Position numbers and translations under genes: made by a program. Below the pieces are notes generated by a model. That model saw only the letters and a program-made list of their open reading frames with translations, was not told where the DNA came from and searched no databases. A stretch of 64,000 nt of DNA. It comes from JAITVB01 sp031553805 (GTDB lineage Bacteria > Bacteroidota > Bacteroidia > Bacteroidales > Rikenellaceae). Shown here piece by piece: positions 15,966 through 23,753 of this stretch. Each line of letters starts with the position of its first letter. Position 1 is the first letter of the stretch. Location: the NCBI GenBank assembly GCA_031553805.1, contig JAVBLC010000005.1, positions 62,001 through 126,000 on the forward strand, read 5' to 3'.

Positions 15966-18038
15966 ATGAAAGAAAAGATCGAAGCGCTTACGCGCGAACT
16001 AAACCAGCATAATTACAATTACTACGTACTGAACGCGCCGAAGATCAGCGATTTCGAATACGACACCAAGCTCCACGAACTGGAAGCCCTCGAACGCCAA
16101 CACCCCGAGTGGGCCGACCCGGCGTCGCCCACCCGCCGCGTGGGAAGCGACCTGACCAAGGAATTCAAGCAGGTGCGCCACCGCACGCCGATGCTTTCGC
16201 TTTCCAATACCTACTCGCGTGACGAGATCACGGAGTTCCACAACCGCATCGTCAAGGACGTGGGCGAGGGATTTTCGTATGTGTGCGAACTGAAATTCGA
16301 CGGTACGGCGATCAGCCTGACCTACGAGAACGGCGTGCTGGCACAGGCTGTTACCCGCGGCGACGGCGAAAAGGGCGACGACGTGACGGTTAATGTGCGC
16401 ACGATCCGGGCGATCCCGCTCAAATTATTCGGCAACGATTTTCCGGCATTTTTTGAAATACGGGGTGAAATCTTCATGCCCCACAGCTCGTTCAACCGCC
16501 TGAATGCCGAGCGCGACGAGATCGGCGAGGCGCTGTTTGCCAACCCGCGCAACGCGGCCGCCGGGACGCTCAAGTTACAAAACCCGGCGATCGTGGCCCA
16601 ACGCGGCCTGAACAGCTTTCTGTATGACATTCAGGGCGACGGACTGCCGTTTGACTCACATTTCGAAAACCTCGAACGGGCGCGGAAATGGGGCTTTCCG
16701 GTGTCGCCCCACATGGAGAAATGCCACTCGCTCGATGCCGTTTTTCGATTCATCGGCCAATGGGATGAGGGGCGGAAGAAATTGCCTTTCGATATTGACG
16801 GCGTGGTCGTCAAAGTCAACGAATATGCCGTCCGCAAACGCCTCGGGATGACGGCTAAATCCCCGCGCTGGGCTGTGGCTTATAAGTTTAAAGCCGAAGC
16901 TGCGCTGACCTGCCTGCGTTCTGTCGATTTTCAGGTGGGACGCACGGGGGCGGTGACGCCGGTGGCCAACCTCGATCCGGTGCCGTTGGCCGGGACGATC
17001 GTCAAACGGGCTTCGTTGCACAACGCCGACCAGATCGCCCTGCTCGATATCCGTGTCGGCGATTGGGTCTATGTGGAAAAGGGGGGCGAAATCATTCCGA
17101 AAATCACGGGCGTCGAGTTTTCGAAGCGCCCCGAAGACAGCGCTCCGCTGCACTTCATTGAAAATTGCCCGGAGTGCGGCACGCCGCTCGTAAAGATCGA
17201 GGGTGAAGCCCGCCACTATTGCCCCAACGCCCTCCATTGCCCGCCCCAGATCGTAGGCCGCATCACCCATTTCACCTCGCGCAAGGCGATGAACATCGAG
17301 GGGCTGGGCGAGGAAACAGTGCAGCTGCTTTACGATTCGAAGCTGATCGACGATTGCGCCGACCTTTACGACCTGAAACGTGAACAGATCGCCGGGCTGC
17401 CCCGCCTGGGTGAAAAATCGGCCGACAATATCCTCGCCGGGCTTGAGAATTCGAAAAACGTGCCTTTTTCGAGAGTCCTCTTTGCATTGGGCATCCGTTA
17501 TGTCGGGGAAACGACCGCCAAAAACCTGGCGGCCCATTTCCGCTCGATCGACGCCTTGTTGAACGCCACCGAAGAAGAGTTTTTCGAAACGGAAGAGGTG
17601 GGCGAGGTGATCGGCAAGAGCCTGATCGCTCATTTTCAGAATCGGGAAAACACCAAGACTGTCAATCGTTTACGCGCTTCCGGGCTGCAATTCGAAGCAC
17701 AGGAAGCTGTCGGCGGATCGAATGCCTTGGCAGGCAAGTCGTTCGTGATTTCGGGCACATTCGAAAAACACTCGCGCGATGAGTTGAAGGATTTTATCGA
17801 GCTGCACGGCGGCAAGAACCTGGCGGCCGTATCGGGCCACACGTCGTATTTGCTGGCCGGTGAAAAGGCGGGCGATTCGAAACTGGCCAAGGCCAAAAAA
17901 CTGGGCGTCCCCCTGTTGTCCGAAGCGGAATTTCTGAAAATGATTGCCGGAGTGGAACCGGCGGCTGTTGAAAAAAACGCAGATTCCGCAAAACCCGCAC
18001 CTGCCTTCAAAGAGCCGGAGCAACCCACGCTATTCTAA
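15966..18038 (+). CDS. ligA: NAD-dependent DNA ligase LigA
   Basis: LigA seals nicks in duplex DNA during replication and repair using NAD+. The start at 15966 gives 690 residues and the usual N-terminal Ia domain; a longer in-frame version from 15840 would add 42 hydrophobic residues that do not belong to LigA. The adenylated lysine is Lys110 in 'CELKFDG'. The OB fold, a Cys4 zinc finger ('CPECGTPL' to 'HYCPNALHCP'), the helix-hairpin-helix repeats and a C-terminal BRCT domain ('GKSFVISGTFEKHSRDEL' onward) follow in the normal order. A near-consensus -7 box TATCTTTA lies at 15936-15943. priA follows three bases later. Confidence 0.97.
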   Translation: MKEKIEALTRELNQHNYNYYVLNAPKISDFEYDTKLHELEALERQHPEWADPASPTRRVGSDLTKEFKQVRHRTPMLSLSNTYSRDEITEFHNRIVKDVGEGFSYVCELKFDGTAISLTYENGVLAQAVTRGDGEKGDDVTVNVRTIRAIPLKLFGNDFPAFFEIRGEIFMPHSSFNRLNAERDEIGEALFANPRNAAAGTLKLQNPAIVAQRGLNSFLYDIQGDGLPFDSHFENLERARKWGFPVSPHMEKCHSLDAVFRFIGQWDEGRKKLPFDIDGVVVKVNEYAVRKRLGMTAKSPRWAVAYKFKAEAALTCLRSVDFQVGRTGAVTPVANLDPVPLAGTIVKRASLHNADQIALLDIRVGDWVYVEKGGEIIPKITGVEFSKRPEDSAPLHFIENCPECGTPLVKIEGEARHYCPNALHCPPQIVGRITHFTSRKAMNIEGLGEETVQLLYDSKLIDDCADLYDLKREQIAGLPRLGEKSADNILAGLENSKNVPFSRVLFALGIRYVGETTAKNLAAHFRSIDALLNATEEEFFETEEVGEVIGKSLIAHFQNRENTKTVNRLRASGLQFEAQEAVGGSNALAGKSFVISGTFEKHSRDELKDFIELHGGKNLAAVSGHTSYLLAGEKAGDSKLAKAKKLGVPLLSEAEFLKMIAGVEPAAVEKNADSAKPAPAFKEPEQPTLF

Positions 18039-18041
18039 AAA

Positions 18042-20324
18042 ATGATGAAAAGCTACGTCGATGTGCTGTTGCCGCTGGCGGTCGGAGAAGCCTTTACCTA
18101 TGCGCTTCCCGAGGCGTTTCAGGCGTCGGCTGTCGTCGGCGGCAGGGTAGTGGTGCCGCTTGGGCAACGGAAGTTTTATACGGGTGTGGTGATTCGCATT
18201 CACGGTGAACGTCCGCCTTACCGCACGGTCAAGGACGTCGCCCAGGTCATTGACGAAAAGCCTGTACTGACGAAAATACAGAAAAAATTCTGGGCATGGA
18301 TTGCCGATTATTATATGTGCAGCGAGGGCGAGGTGTTGAAATGCGCCCTACCGTCGGCGCTGAAGCCCGCCGGATTTTTCGAAATTTTCACGGATGATTA
18401 TCAGCCGCGAACAGAAGTCCGGATCGCCTGGGGCGATCAGATCTCCACAGAAGAACACTTTCTAAAAGTGCTTGATTCGTTAGGCAGAGCGAAAGCTCAA
18501 CAAAAAGTGTTGTTGCGGCTGGTCGAAATTTTCCCCGTCGGTTCACCGCCCGAGAATGCACCAGCAAAGGCCGGTTTTATGCGGCAGGCCGTCTGTTCGC
18601 CTTCTGTTGTTAAGTCGCTGGAAGAAAAAGAATTCATAAAATTATTTGAAGCGGAAGTTAGCCGGTTGGAGGATTATGGGGCGGGGCTTTCGCCGCTGCC
18701 CGAGCTTTCCCCGGCGCAAGAAACCGCCCGGCGCGAAATCGATGAAGATTTTAAGGAAAAAGATGCCGTTCTGCTTCACGGCGTCACCGGGAGCGGGAAG
18801 ACGGAAATCTATATTCATTTGATCGACAGTGCGCTGCGCGAGGGTAGGGATGTTCTTTACCTGCTTCCCGAAATCGCGCTGACCACCCAGCTGATCGACC
18901 GCCTCAAAAACCATTTCGGCGACCGGATGGCGGTCTTCCACTCGCGGTTCACTGATCAGCAGCGGGCCGAAACCTATCTGAAAGTACTTGACAGCAACCG
19001 CAAACCCCTGCTTGTGCTGGGTGTGCGCTCGTCGGTGCTGCTGCCTTTCGAAAACCTGGGGTTGGTGATCGTCGACGAGGAACACGAAACCACCTACAAA
19101 CAACAGGATCCCGCCCCGCGCTACAACGCCCGCGACGCAGCGCTGGTGCTCGCCGGCCTGTGCGGTGCCAAAAGCTTGCTGGGCAGCGCCACCCCCTCGC
19201 TCGAAAGTTTTTTTAATGCCACCGAGGCGGGGAAGTATGGGTTGGTCAGGCTTACAGAGCGCTACGGATCGGGCCGGTTGCCCCGTGTCATCGTTTCCGA
19301 CACAGCCCGTGCCGCCCGCCGCGGCGAACGCGACGGCCATTTTTCGCACCTGTTGTTGCGCGAGATCGAACGGGTCACTGCGGCCGGACGACAGGCCATC
19401 CTGTTCCAGAATCGCCGCGGGTTTTCGCCCTACGTCGAGTGTGGGGCCTGCGCGACGGCGATCACCTGTCCCCATTGCAACGTCAGCCTGACGTTTCATA
19501 AAGGCCCGGGGATGCTGCAATGCCATTATTGCGGCTATGCCGTGCCGATGCCCTCGCGTTGCGCCTCGTGCGGCTCAGAGGATCTGCAAACCCGCGGCTT
19601 TGGCACCGAAAAGATCGAAGAACAACTTTTCAGCATTTTCCCGGAACGCGCTGTCGGTCGTTTGGATCTTGATTCTGTCCGTTCCGCCCGCAGCTACGAA
19701 CGCATCCTTTCGGCTGTCGCTTCTGGAAAAATCGACCTGCTGGTCGGCACGCAGATGGTGACCAAGGGCTTCGATTTCGGGAACGTGGCGCTGGTGGGTA
19801 TTATGAATGCGGACAACCTTTTAAATTATCCTGACTTTCGCGCTTCCGAACGTAGTTTCCAGTTGATGATGCAGGTAGCGGGCCGGGCCGGGCGGCGCGA
19901 CGACGACGGGCTGGTCGTGGTGCAGACTTCGCAGCCCGACCATCCGGTGATTGCCCAGGTCAAGGCCGGCGACTACGAGGCGATGGTGCGGATGCAGCTG
20001 GCCGAGCGCCGGGCGTTTTTGTACCCTCCTTTTTGCCGCCTGATCAAATTCACGTTGAAACACAAACAAAAAGAAGTGCTTACGCGAGCCGCGGCCGATT
20101 TCGACCAGGCCATGCGAAAACTGTTCGGCGCACGCCTGCTCGGGCCTGAAACGCCGGCGGTCGACAAGATCCGCGGCGAACACCTTTGCGGATTCCTGCT
20201 GAAAATCGAGCGCCATAAATCATTTGCCAAAGCCCGCCGCTGGGCCGGGGAAGAAGTCAAAAAGCTATTGGGTAATAAGGAATATGCCAGCCTAACAGTG
20301 GTCGTCGATGTCGACCCCGTGTAG
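18042..20324 (+). CDS. priA: Primosomal replication restart helicase PriA
   Basis: PriA binds abandoned forks and D-loops and reloads the replicative helicase. The 760-residue protein has the N-terminal 3'-end-binding domain, Walker A 'HGVTGSGKTEIY' near residue 247, a DEEH box 'VIVDEEHETTYK' and the insert of paired zinc-binding cysteines ('CGACATAITCPHC', 'LQCHYCGY', 'RCASCGS') inside the second helicase lobe. The order and length are standard. It overlaps functionally with the neighbouring ligA (three-base gap), and the two form a replication-repair operon. Two consecutive ATGs at 18042 allow a one-residue ambiguity. Confidence 0.97.
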   Translation: MMKSYVDVLLPLAVGEAFTYALPEAFQASAVVGGRVVVPLGQRKFYTGVVIRIHGERPPYRTVKDVAQVIDEKPVLTKIQKKFWAWIADYYMCSEGEVLKCALPSALKPAGFFEIFTDDYQPRTEVRIAWGDQISTEEHFLKVLDSLGRAKAQQKVLLRLVEIFPVGSPPENAPAKAGFMRQAVCSPSVVKSLEEKEFIKLFEAEVSRLEDYGAGLSPLPELSPAQETARREIDEDFKEKDAVLLHGVTGSGKTEIYIHLIDSALREGRDVLYLLPEIALTTQLIDRLKNHFGDRMAVFHSRFTDQQRAETYLKVLDSNRKPLLVLGVRSSVLLPFENLGLVIVDEEHETTYKQQDPAPRYNARDAALVLAGLCGAKSLLGSATPSLESFFNATEAGKYGLVRLTERYGSGRLPRVIVSDTARAARRGERDGHFSHLLLREIERVTAAGRQAILFQNRRGFSPYVECGACATAITCPHCNVSLTFHKGPGMLQCHYCGYAVPMPSRCASCGSEDLQTRGFGTEKIEEQLFSIFPERAVGRLDLDSVRSARSYERILSAVASGKIDLLVGTQMVTKGFDFGNVALVGIMNADNLLNYPDFRASERSFQLMMQVAGRAGRRDDDGLVVVQTSQPDHPVIAQVKAGDYEAMVRMQLAERRAFLYPPFCRLIKFTLKHKQKEVLTRAAADFDQAMRKLFGARLLGPETPAVDKIRGEHLCGFLLKIERHKSFAKARRWAGEEVKKLLGNKEYASLTVVVDVDPV

Positions 20325-20422
20325 GATGATACGAATACGGGCGAAGAAAAGTCCACTCACACGCCGATAGGCAGCGGGCGGCCCGCAAGGCACCGGATAA
20401 CGGACTTATAAACAGAAAAATC

Positions 20423-20443
20423 TCCCTGTGCGGGGACGCACCG
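20423..20443 (+). repeat. Dispersed 21-nt repeat, copy 1
   Basis: The sequence beginning TCCCTGTGCGGGGACGCACC is found again at 63649-63669 (identical) and, inverted with one change, at 28663-28683. All three lie between genes. This copy is in the convergent gap between priA and glsB. The rest of this gap (20325-20450) holds a GC-rich palindrome near 20369-20381 and no gene. Confidence 0.8.
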
Positions 20444-20451
20444 GGGACACA

Positions 20452-21351
20452 TTAGCGAAAATGCCGCTCGACTTTTTCCATATAGAGGTCGCTGCGGGTA
20501 ATCAGGATCGCCGTTTCCTCGACGTCGCCGAAATCGGGATTCTTAACCGTGTCAAAAACACGCATCGTCGGCGACAAGCTCATGTACGCATTGATCAGCG
20601 GCGGAATGTTTTCCTGGAATTTCCGCACCTCACGGAAGAGTATTTTGTAATCGTCCTGGTAATTCCCGCCCGTGAAAATTTCCTCCATCTTCCGGGTGTC
20701 CATTTCCAGCACGACGGGGTAGATCGGTTCGAGCAGGTGGTCGGGATCGGGGAAATATTTTTTCAGGAAGTAAAGCAGCATATTGCGCGCTTCGACAGGG
20801 TAGGTGGTGTACATCGTCACCTTGCCAAAAAAATACTGGACGTCAGCGTTTTGCTGGACAATCGCTCCGAGGCCGTCCCACAGGTTATCGAGCGAGTAGA
20901 TCGCTTTCGGGTTGCGCCCCGTGCCCTGGTATTTCGGCTGGACGAACGAACGGCCCAGCTCAAGGGTGTAAGGCAGGAACTCGTGCCGGAATTTTTCACT
21001 GAACCGGAAATAGTGTTCTGTCGAAAGATTTTTGCTGTGGGGGTCGCGGGGGATGATGTAGCGGTAACCGCCGATGATCTCGCGGGCGCCGGGGTCCCAG
21101 ACGATCAGTTGGGTGTAACCGCCATCGACGGTGTCCAGCTCGTCGATGTCGACTTCGTGGCCGGTGCCGCCGCCTGCTTCGCGGAACGAAAGTTCGCGCA
21201 GGCGCCCGATTTCACGCATCGTGTTCGGGCTGTTTTTCGCGGTGAGCGTATAGAGAACGTTTCCTCCGTTGTTTGTTTCGCGCAAATAGCGGTCAGCGGT
21301 CAATTCTTTCTCAATCAGCTCCCTCTCGACCGGCTCTATGATTGGTTTCAT
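20452..21351 (-). CDS. glsB: Glycine N-acyltransferase-type GNAT protein (GlsB-like)
   Basis: The 299-residue protein belongs to the OlsB/hemolysin-like acyltransferase group (PF13444, GNAT fold). Visible features are 'IGRLRELSFREAGGG' near residue 48, 'QLIVWDPGAREIIGGYRYI' and 'LELGRSFVQPKYQG' around residues 131-144, which form the acyl-carrier and acceptor sites in OlsB-type enzymes. With the PlsC-like gene just upstream on the same strand it matches the glsB-glsA pair shown in Bacteroides thetaiotaomicron to make glycine lipids, where GlsB N-acylates glycine with a 3-hydroxy fatty acid. The function here rests on that synteny and family. An ornithine-lipid role is the main alternative. 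Confidence 0.82.
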   Translation of the reverse strand: MKPIIEPVERELIEKELTADRYLRETNNGGNVLYTLTAKNSPNTMREIGRLRELSFREAGGGTGHEVDIDELDTVDGGYTQLIVWDPGAREIIGGYRYIIPRDPHSKNLSTEHYFRFSEKFRHEFLPYTLELGRSFVQPKYQGTGRNPKAIYSLDNLWDGLGAIVQQNADVQYFFGKVTMYTTYPVEARNMLLYFLKKYFPDPDHLLEPIYPVVLEMDTRKMEEIFTGGNYQDDYKILFREVRKFQENIPPLINAYMSLSPTMRVFDTVKNPDFGDVEETAILITRSDLYMEKVERHFR

Positions 21352-21450
21352 ATTGGCAGTTCCTTTCGGTTACAGGCTATGAAGCGCTTTCCGGTGTTCC
21401 GGATAAACATTTGATAGTCCCGAACAAAATTAATCAAATTTATCAGAAAA

Positions 21451-22257
21451 CTACTCTTTTTTCAGCGAGTAGGCGATTTCGCGCAGGGTTTGGGCCCATG
21501 CGTCGCGGCTTTTTTCACCCTTGAACCGGGTGTATGCGACGGGTTGTCCTATGGTGATGCGGATCGTCCGGCCGTGCTGGCGGTAGAGTTCGTCAGGCAA
21601 CCAGAAGAGTTCGATGTTGGGCAGTCCCAGGCGCTTGCGGAAATTGGACAAGTTATAGAAGAAATTGGAATTCCGGGCTTCGACGTAGACCGGCACCACG
21701 TCGCGTTCATATTCGATGGCTTTCGAAATAAAATTCTTTTTCCAGGGGATGTCCTGGATCTTTCCGTGGATTTTGCGCGAACAAAAACCCGCCGGGAAAA
21801 CGACGATCTGGGCATCGGAACGGTAGAGCTCTTCGTGCATCCGGGCATAGCCGGCCGGCTGTTTGCCGTATTTGTTGACGGGGACGAACAACGGTTGCAG
21901 GGGACCGAGGTTCATCAGCAGGTCATTGACGATCAGTTTCGTATCGCCGAAAATCCTGAAAAATTCGGCGGCTATGGCCAGGCCGTCGAGGCCGCCCAGC
22001 GGGTGGTTCGAGGCAAATATGTAGCGACGCGAGGGATCGACGTTTTCGACGCCCTCGACAATGCGCGTCACCTGCATATCGTCAAGTATGGCTTCGACGA
22101 ACGGTGCTCCGGACAAGTGTCCGAAACGGCGCAACACGTCGTTGATCCAGTCTACGTGGACGGTCCGCTTGATGTAATTCATCACGAAACGGGGCATCCA
22201 CCGGGCCAGTCCGGGCTTCCGGTCGCGAATGATTTGTTCGAGGTCGATTTCCATCAT
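21451..22257 (-). CDS. glsA: PlsC-like O-acyltransferase (GlsA-like)
   Basis: This 268-residue, membrane-associated acyltransferase of the lysophosphatidic acid acyltransferase superfamily has 'SNHPLGGLDG' (His and Asp of the catalytic block, separated by five residues rather than the usual four, as in the hemolysin-like branch). 'VFPAGFCSRK' serves as the second substrate block, and 'VPVYVEARNSNFFYN' follows. In the glycine-lipid pathway GlsA adds the second, ester-linked fatty acid after GlsB. It precedes glsB by 99 bases and has its own promoter, which is divergent from that of the cell-wall cluster. Two Met codons open the frame, so the start may be one codon later. Confidence 0.82.
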   Translation of the reverse strand: MMEIDLEQIIRDRKPGLARWMPRFVMNYIKRTVHVDWINDVLRRFGHLSGAPFVEAILDDMQVTRIVEGVENVDPSRRYIFASNHPLGGLDGLAIAAEFFRIFGDTKLIVNDLLMNLGPLQPLFVPVNKYGKQPAGYARMHEELYRSDAQIVVFPAGFCSRKIHGKIQDIPWKKNFISKAIEYERDVVPVYVEARNSNFFYNLSNFRKRLGLPNIELFWLPDELYRQHGRTIRITIGQPVAYTRFKGEKSRDAWAQTLREIAYSLKKE

Positions 22258-22281
22258 AAAAATCTTGCTGTTTCCTGCTTA

Positions 22282-22313
22282 CAAAAGTAAAATAATAATT
22301 TTTAGACACGCAA
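22282..22313 (-). promoter_or_regulatory. Bacteroidota-type promoter for glsA-glsB
   Basis: On the minus strand, TTG (22313-22311), a 21 bp spacer and TACTTTTG (22289-22282) fit the consensus. It overlaps the divergent promoter of rsmH, so RNA polymerase binding to the two may compete. Confidence 0.75.
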
Positions 22314-22329
22314 CTTTTTCATACCTTTG
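22299..22329 (+). promoter_or_regulatory. Bacteroidota-type promoter of the cell-wall/division cluster
   Basis: An exact -7 box TACCTTTG (22322-22329) has a T-rich -33 region ending near 22302 (19 bp spacer; TTTT rather than TTTG). The leader to the rsmH ATG at 22411 is about 75 bases and contains a C/G-rich segment near 22389-22405 similar to one at 32528-32548. Confidence 0.65.
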
Positions 22330-22410
22330 TCCAAGTTAAGTTTTTAGTTGTTACATCGAAGTAAAGTTAAAATCCCGAATGCAGGAAAGCACCCGGGAGG
22401 CACCCTGATA

Positions 22411-23322
22411 ATGAGCGAATACCACGTACCTGTCCTGCTCAAGGAGAGCGTCGATTATCTGGACATTCACCCGTCCGGAACCTATGCCGACCTCACTTTC
22501 GGCGGCGGCGGCCACTCGCGCGAGATCTTGCGGCGGCTGGGCAAAGAGGGGAGGCTGTTCGGTTTCGACCAGGACCTCGACGTCCTGCCTAATATTCCCG
22601 ACGACAAACGCTTTTCCTTTATCCGCAACAATTTTCGCTTTTTGCGGGGATGTTTGCGTGTAGCCGGTGTGCCCGCCGAAGGCGGGGTCGACGGCATTCT
22701 GGCCGACCTGGGCGTGTCGTCGCACCATTTCGACACCGAAGAACGGGGCTTTTCGTTCCGCTTCGATGCCCGCCTCGATATGCGGATGAACCGCGAAGCG
22801 CAACTTACCGCCCGCGAAGTGGTCAATACCTACGAACCCGATCGCCTGCGCCAGATTTTTCGGGAATACGGCGAACTCGATAATGCCGGGCAGGTCGTAA
22901 AAGCGATCGACAACTTCCGCCGGGGGCGCCCGATCGACACGATCGGCGAACTGAAAGAGGCCGTACAACACTGCGTCCCCCGCAACGACGAGAGTAAATT
23001 TTTCGCCAAGCTGTTCCAAGCGCTCCGTATCGAGGTCAACCGCGAGATGGAGGCGCTGAAGATGATGCTCGAACAGGCGTTGGTCGTGTTGCGTCCGGGC
23101 GGTCGGCTGGTGGTGATCACCTACCACTCGCTCGAAGACCGGCTGGTGAAGAATTTTATGCGCAACGGCAATTTCTCGGGGATAGCTGAGAAAGATTTTT
23201 ACGGGAATATTTCGTCGCCTTTCGAGTTGATCATTAAAAAGGCGGCGATACCCACTGACGAAGAAATCACGAAAAATCCGCGGTCGCGGAGCGCAAAGCT
23301 CCGCGTGGCGGCCAAGCGATAA
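22411..23322 (+). CDS. rsmH: 16S rRNA (cytosine-1402-N4)-methyltransferase RsmH (MraW)
   Basis: RsmH methylates N4 of C1402, the same base that RsmI (869-1573) modifies on the ribose, so both halves of this m4Cm modification are encoded in this window. The 303-residue protein begins 'MSEYHVPVLLKESVDYL' and has the SAM site 'YADLTFGGGGHSREIL', 'GILADLGVSSHHFD' and 'VVITYHSLEDRLVK', all family hallmarks. An in-frame TTG at 22348 was not used because the N-terminal motif starts exactly at 22411. It opens the cell-wall cluster. No mraZ precedes it, which is unusual for a dcw cluster. Confidence 0.96.
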   Translation: MSEYHVPVLLKESVDYLDIHPSGTYADLTFGGGGHSREILRRLGKEGRLFGFDQDLDVLPNIPDDKRFSFIRNNFRFLRGCLRVAGVPAEGGVDGILADLGVSSHHFDTEERGFSFRFDARLDMRMNREAQLTAREVVNTYEPDRLRQIFREYGELDNAGQVVKAIDNFRRGRPIDTIGELKEAVQHCVPRNDESKFFAKLFQALRIEVNREMEALKMMLEQALVVLRPGGRLVVITYHSLEDRLVKNFMRNGNFSGIAEKDFYGNISSPFELIIKKAAIPTDEEITKNPRSRSAKLRVAAKR

Positions 23323-23325
23323 AAC

Positions 23326-23706
23326 ATGGCAGAGGAAGAAGCGAAAATCCCGCAGCATGATGATCCCGCCCCGGCGCCCCGCCCTCGAAAGAAGGGAGGG
23401 AAACGGCTGGCGCGCAACATCATATCCGGGGAGATTCTGCGTCGGCCGGGTGTGCGGCGCCAGTTGCCCTATGCCTTTTTCGTGGTTTTCCTGATGCTGC
23501 TTTACATCGCCAACGGCTACCGCAACCAACACCTGCAACGCCAATTCAGCCGCCTGCAGTCCGAGGTGAAAGAATTACGCACCAAGTCGCTCTCGGTCAA
23601 CGAACGGCGGATGACCGCCACACGCCAGAGCGAAGTGATGCGGATGCTCCGTGAACGGGGGATTATGCTCGAAGAGTCGATTGTCCCGCCGCGGGTCGTG
23701 GAATAG
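23326..23706 (+). CDS. ftsL: FtsL-like division protein
   Basis: This 126-residue bitopic membrane protein has a basic, proline-rich cytosolic N-terminus (about 1-45), one hydrophobic helix 'YAFFVVFLMLLYIA' near residues 49-62, and a periplasmic coiled coil ('HLQRQFSRLQSEVKELRTKS'-like heptads). FtsL, with FtsB and FtsQ, activates FtsW-FtsI at the division site. The sequence itself is weakly conserved, so identification rests on topology and its position between rsmH and ftsI, the standard place. It is separated from rsmH by three bases. The following 47 bases contain a short direct repeat resembling the segment near 39500. Confidence 0.8.
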   Translation: MAEEEAKIPQHDDPAPAPRPRKKGGKRLARNIISGEILRRPGVRRQLPYAFFVVFLMLLYIANGYRNQHLQRQFSRLQSEVKELRTKSLSVNERRMTATRQSEVMRMLRERGIMLEESIVPPRVVE

Positions 23707-23753
23707 TATAAGTTAGGAATTAAGAGTTGAAACGATAGCGCCGACCAGAGACA

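Noticed and set aside
20340..20412. Resemblance to an RNase P RNA 5' segment ('GAAAAGTCC' and 'GGATAACGGAC')
   Set aside because: The gap is far too short for RNase P RNA and lacks its other conserved regions.
20428..21414. Plus-strand open frame of 328 codons opposite glsB
   Set aside because: Antisense shadow; the minus strand encodes a clear acyltransferase.
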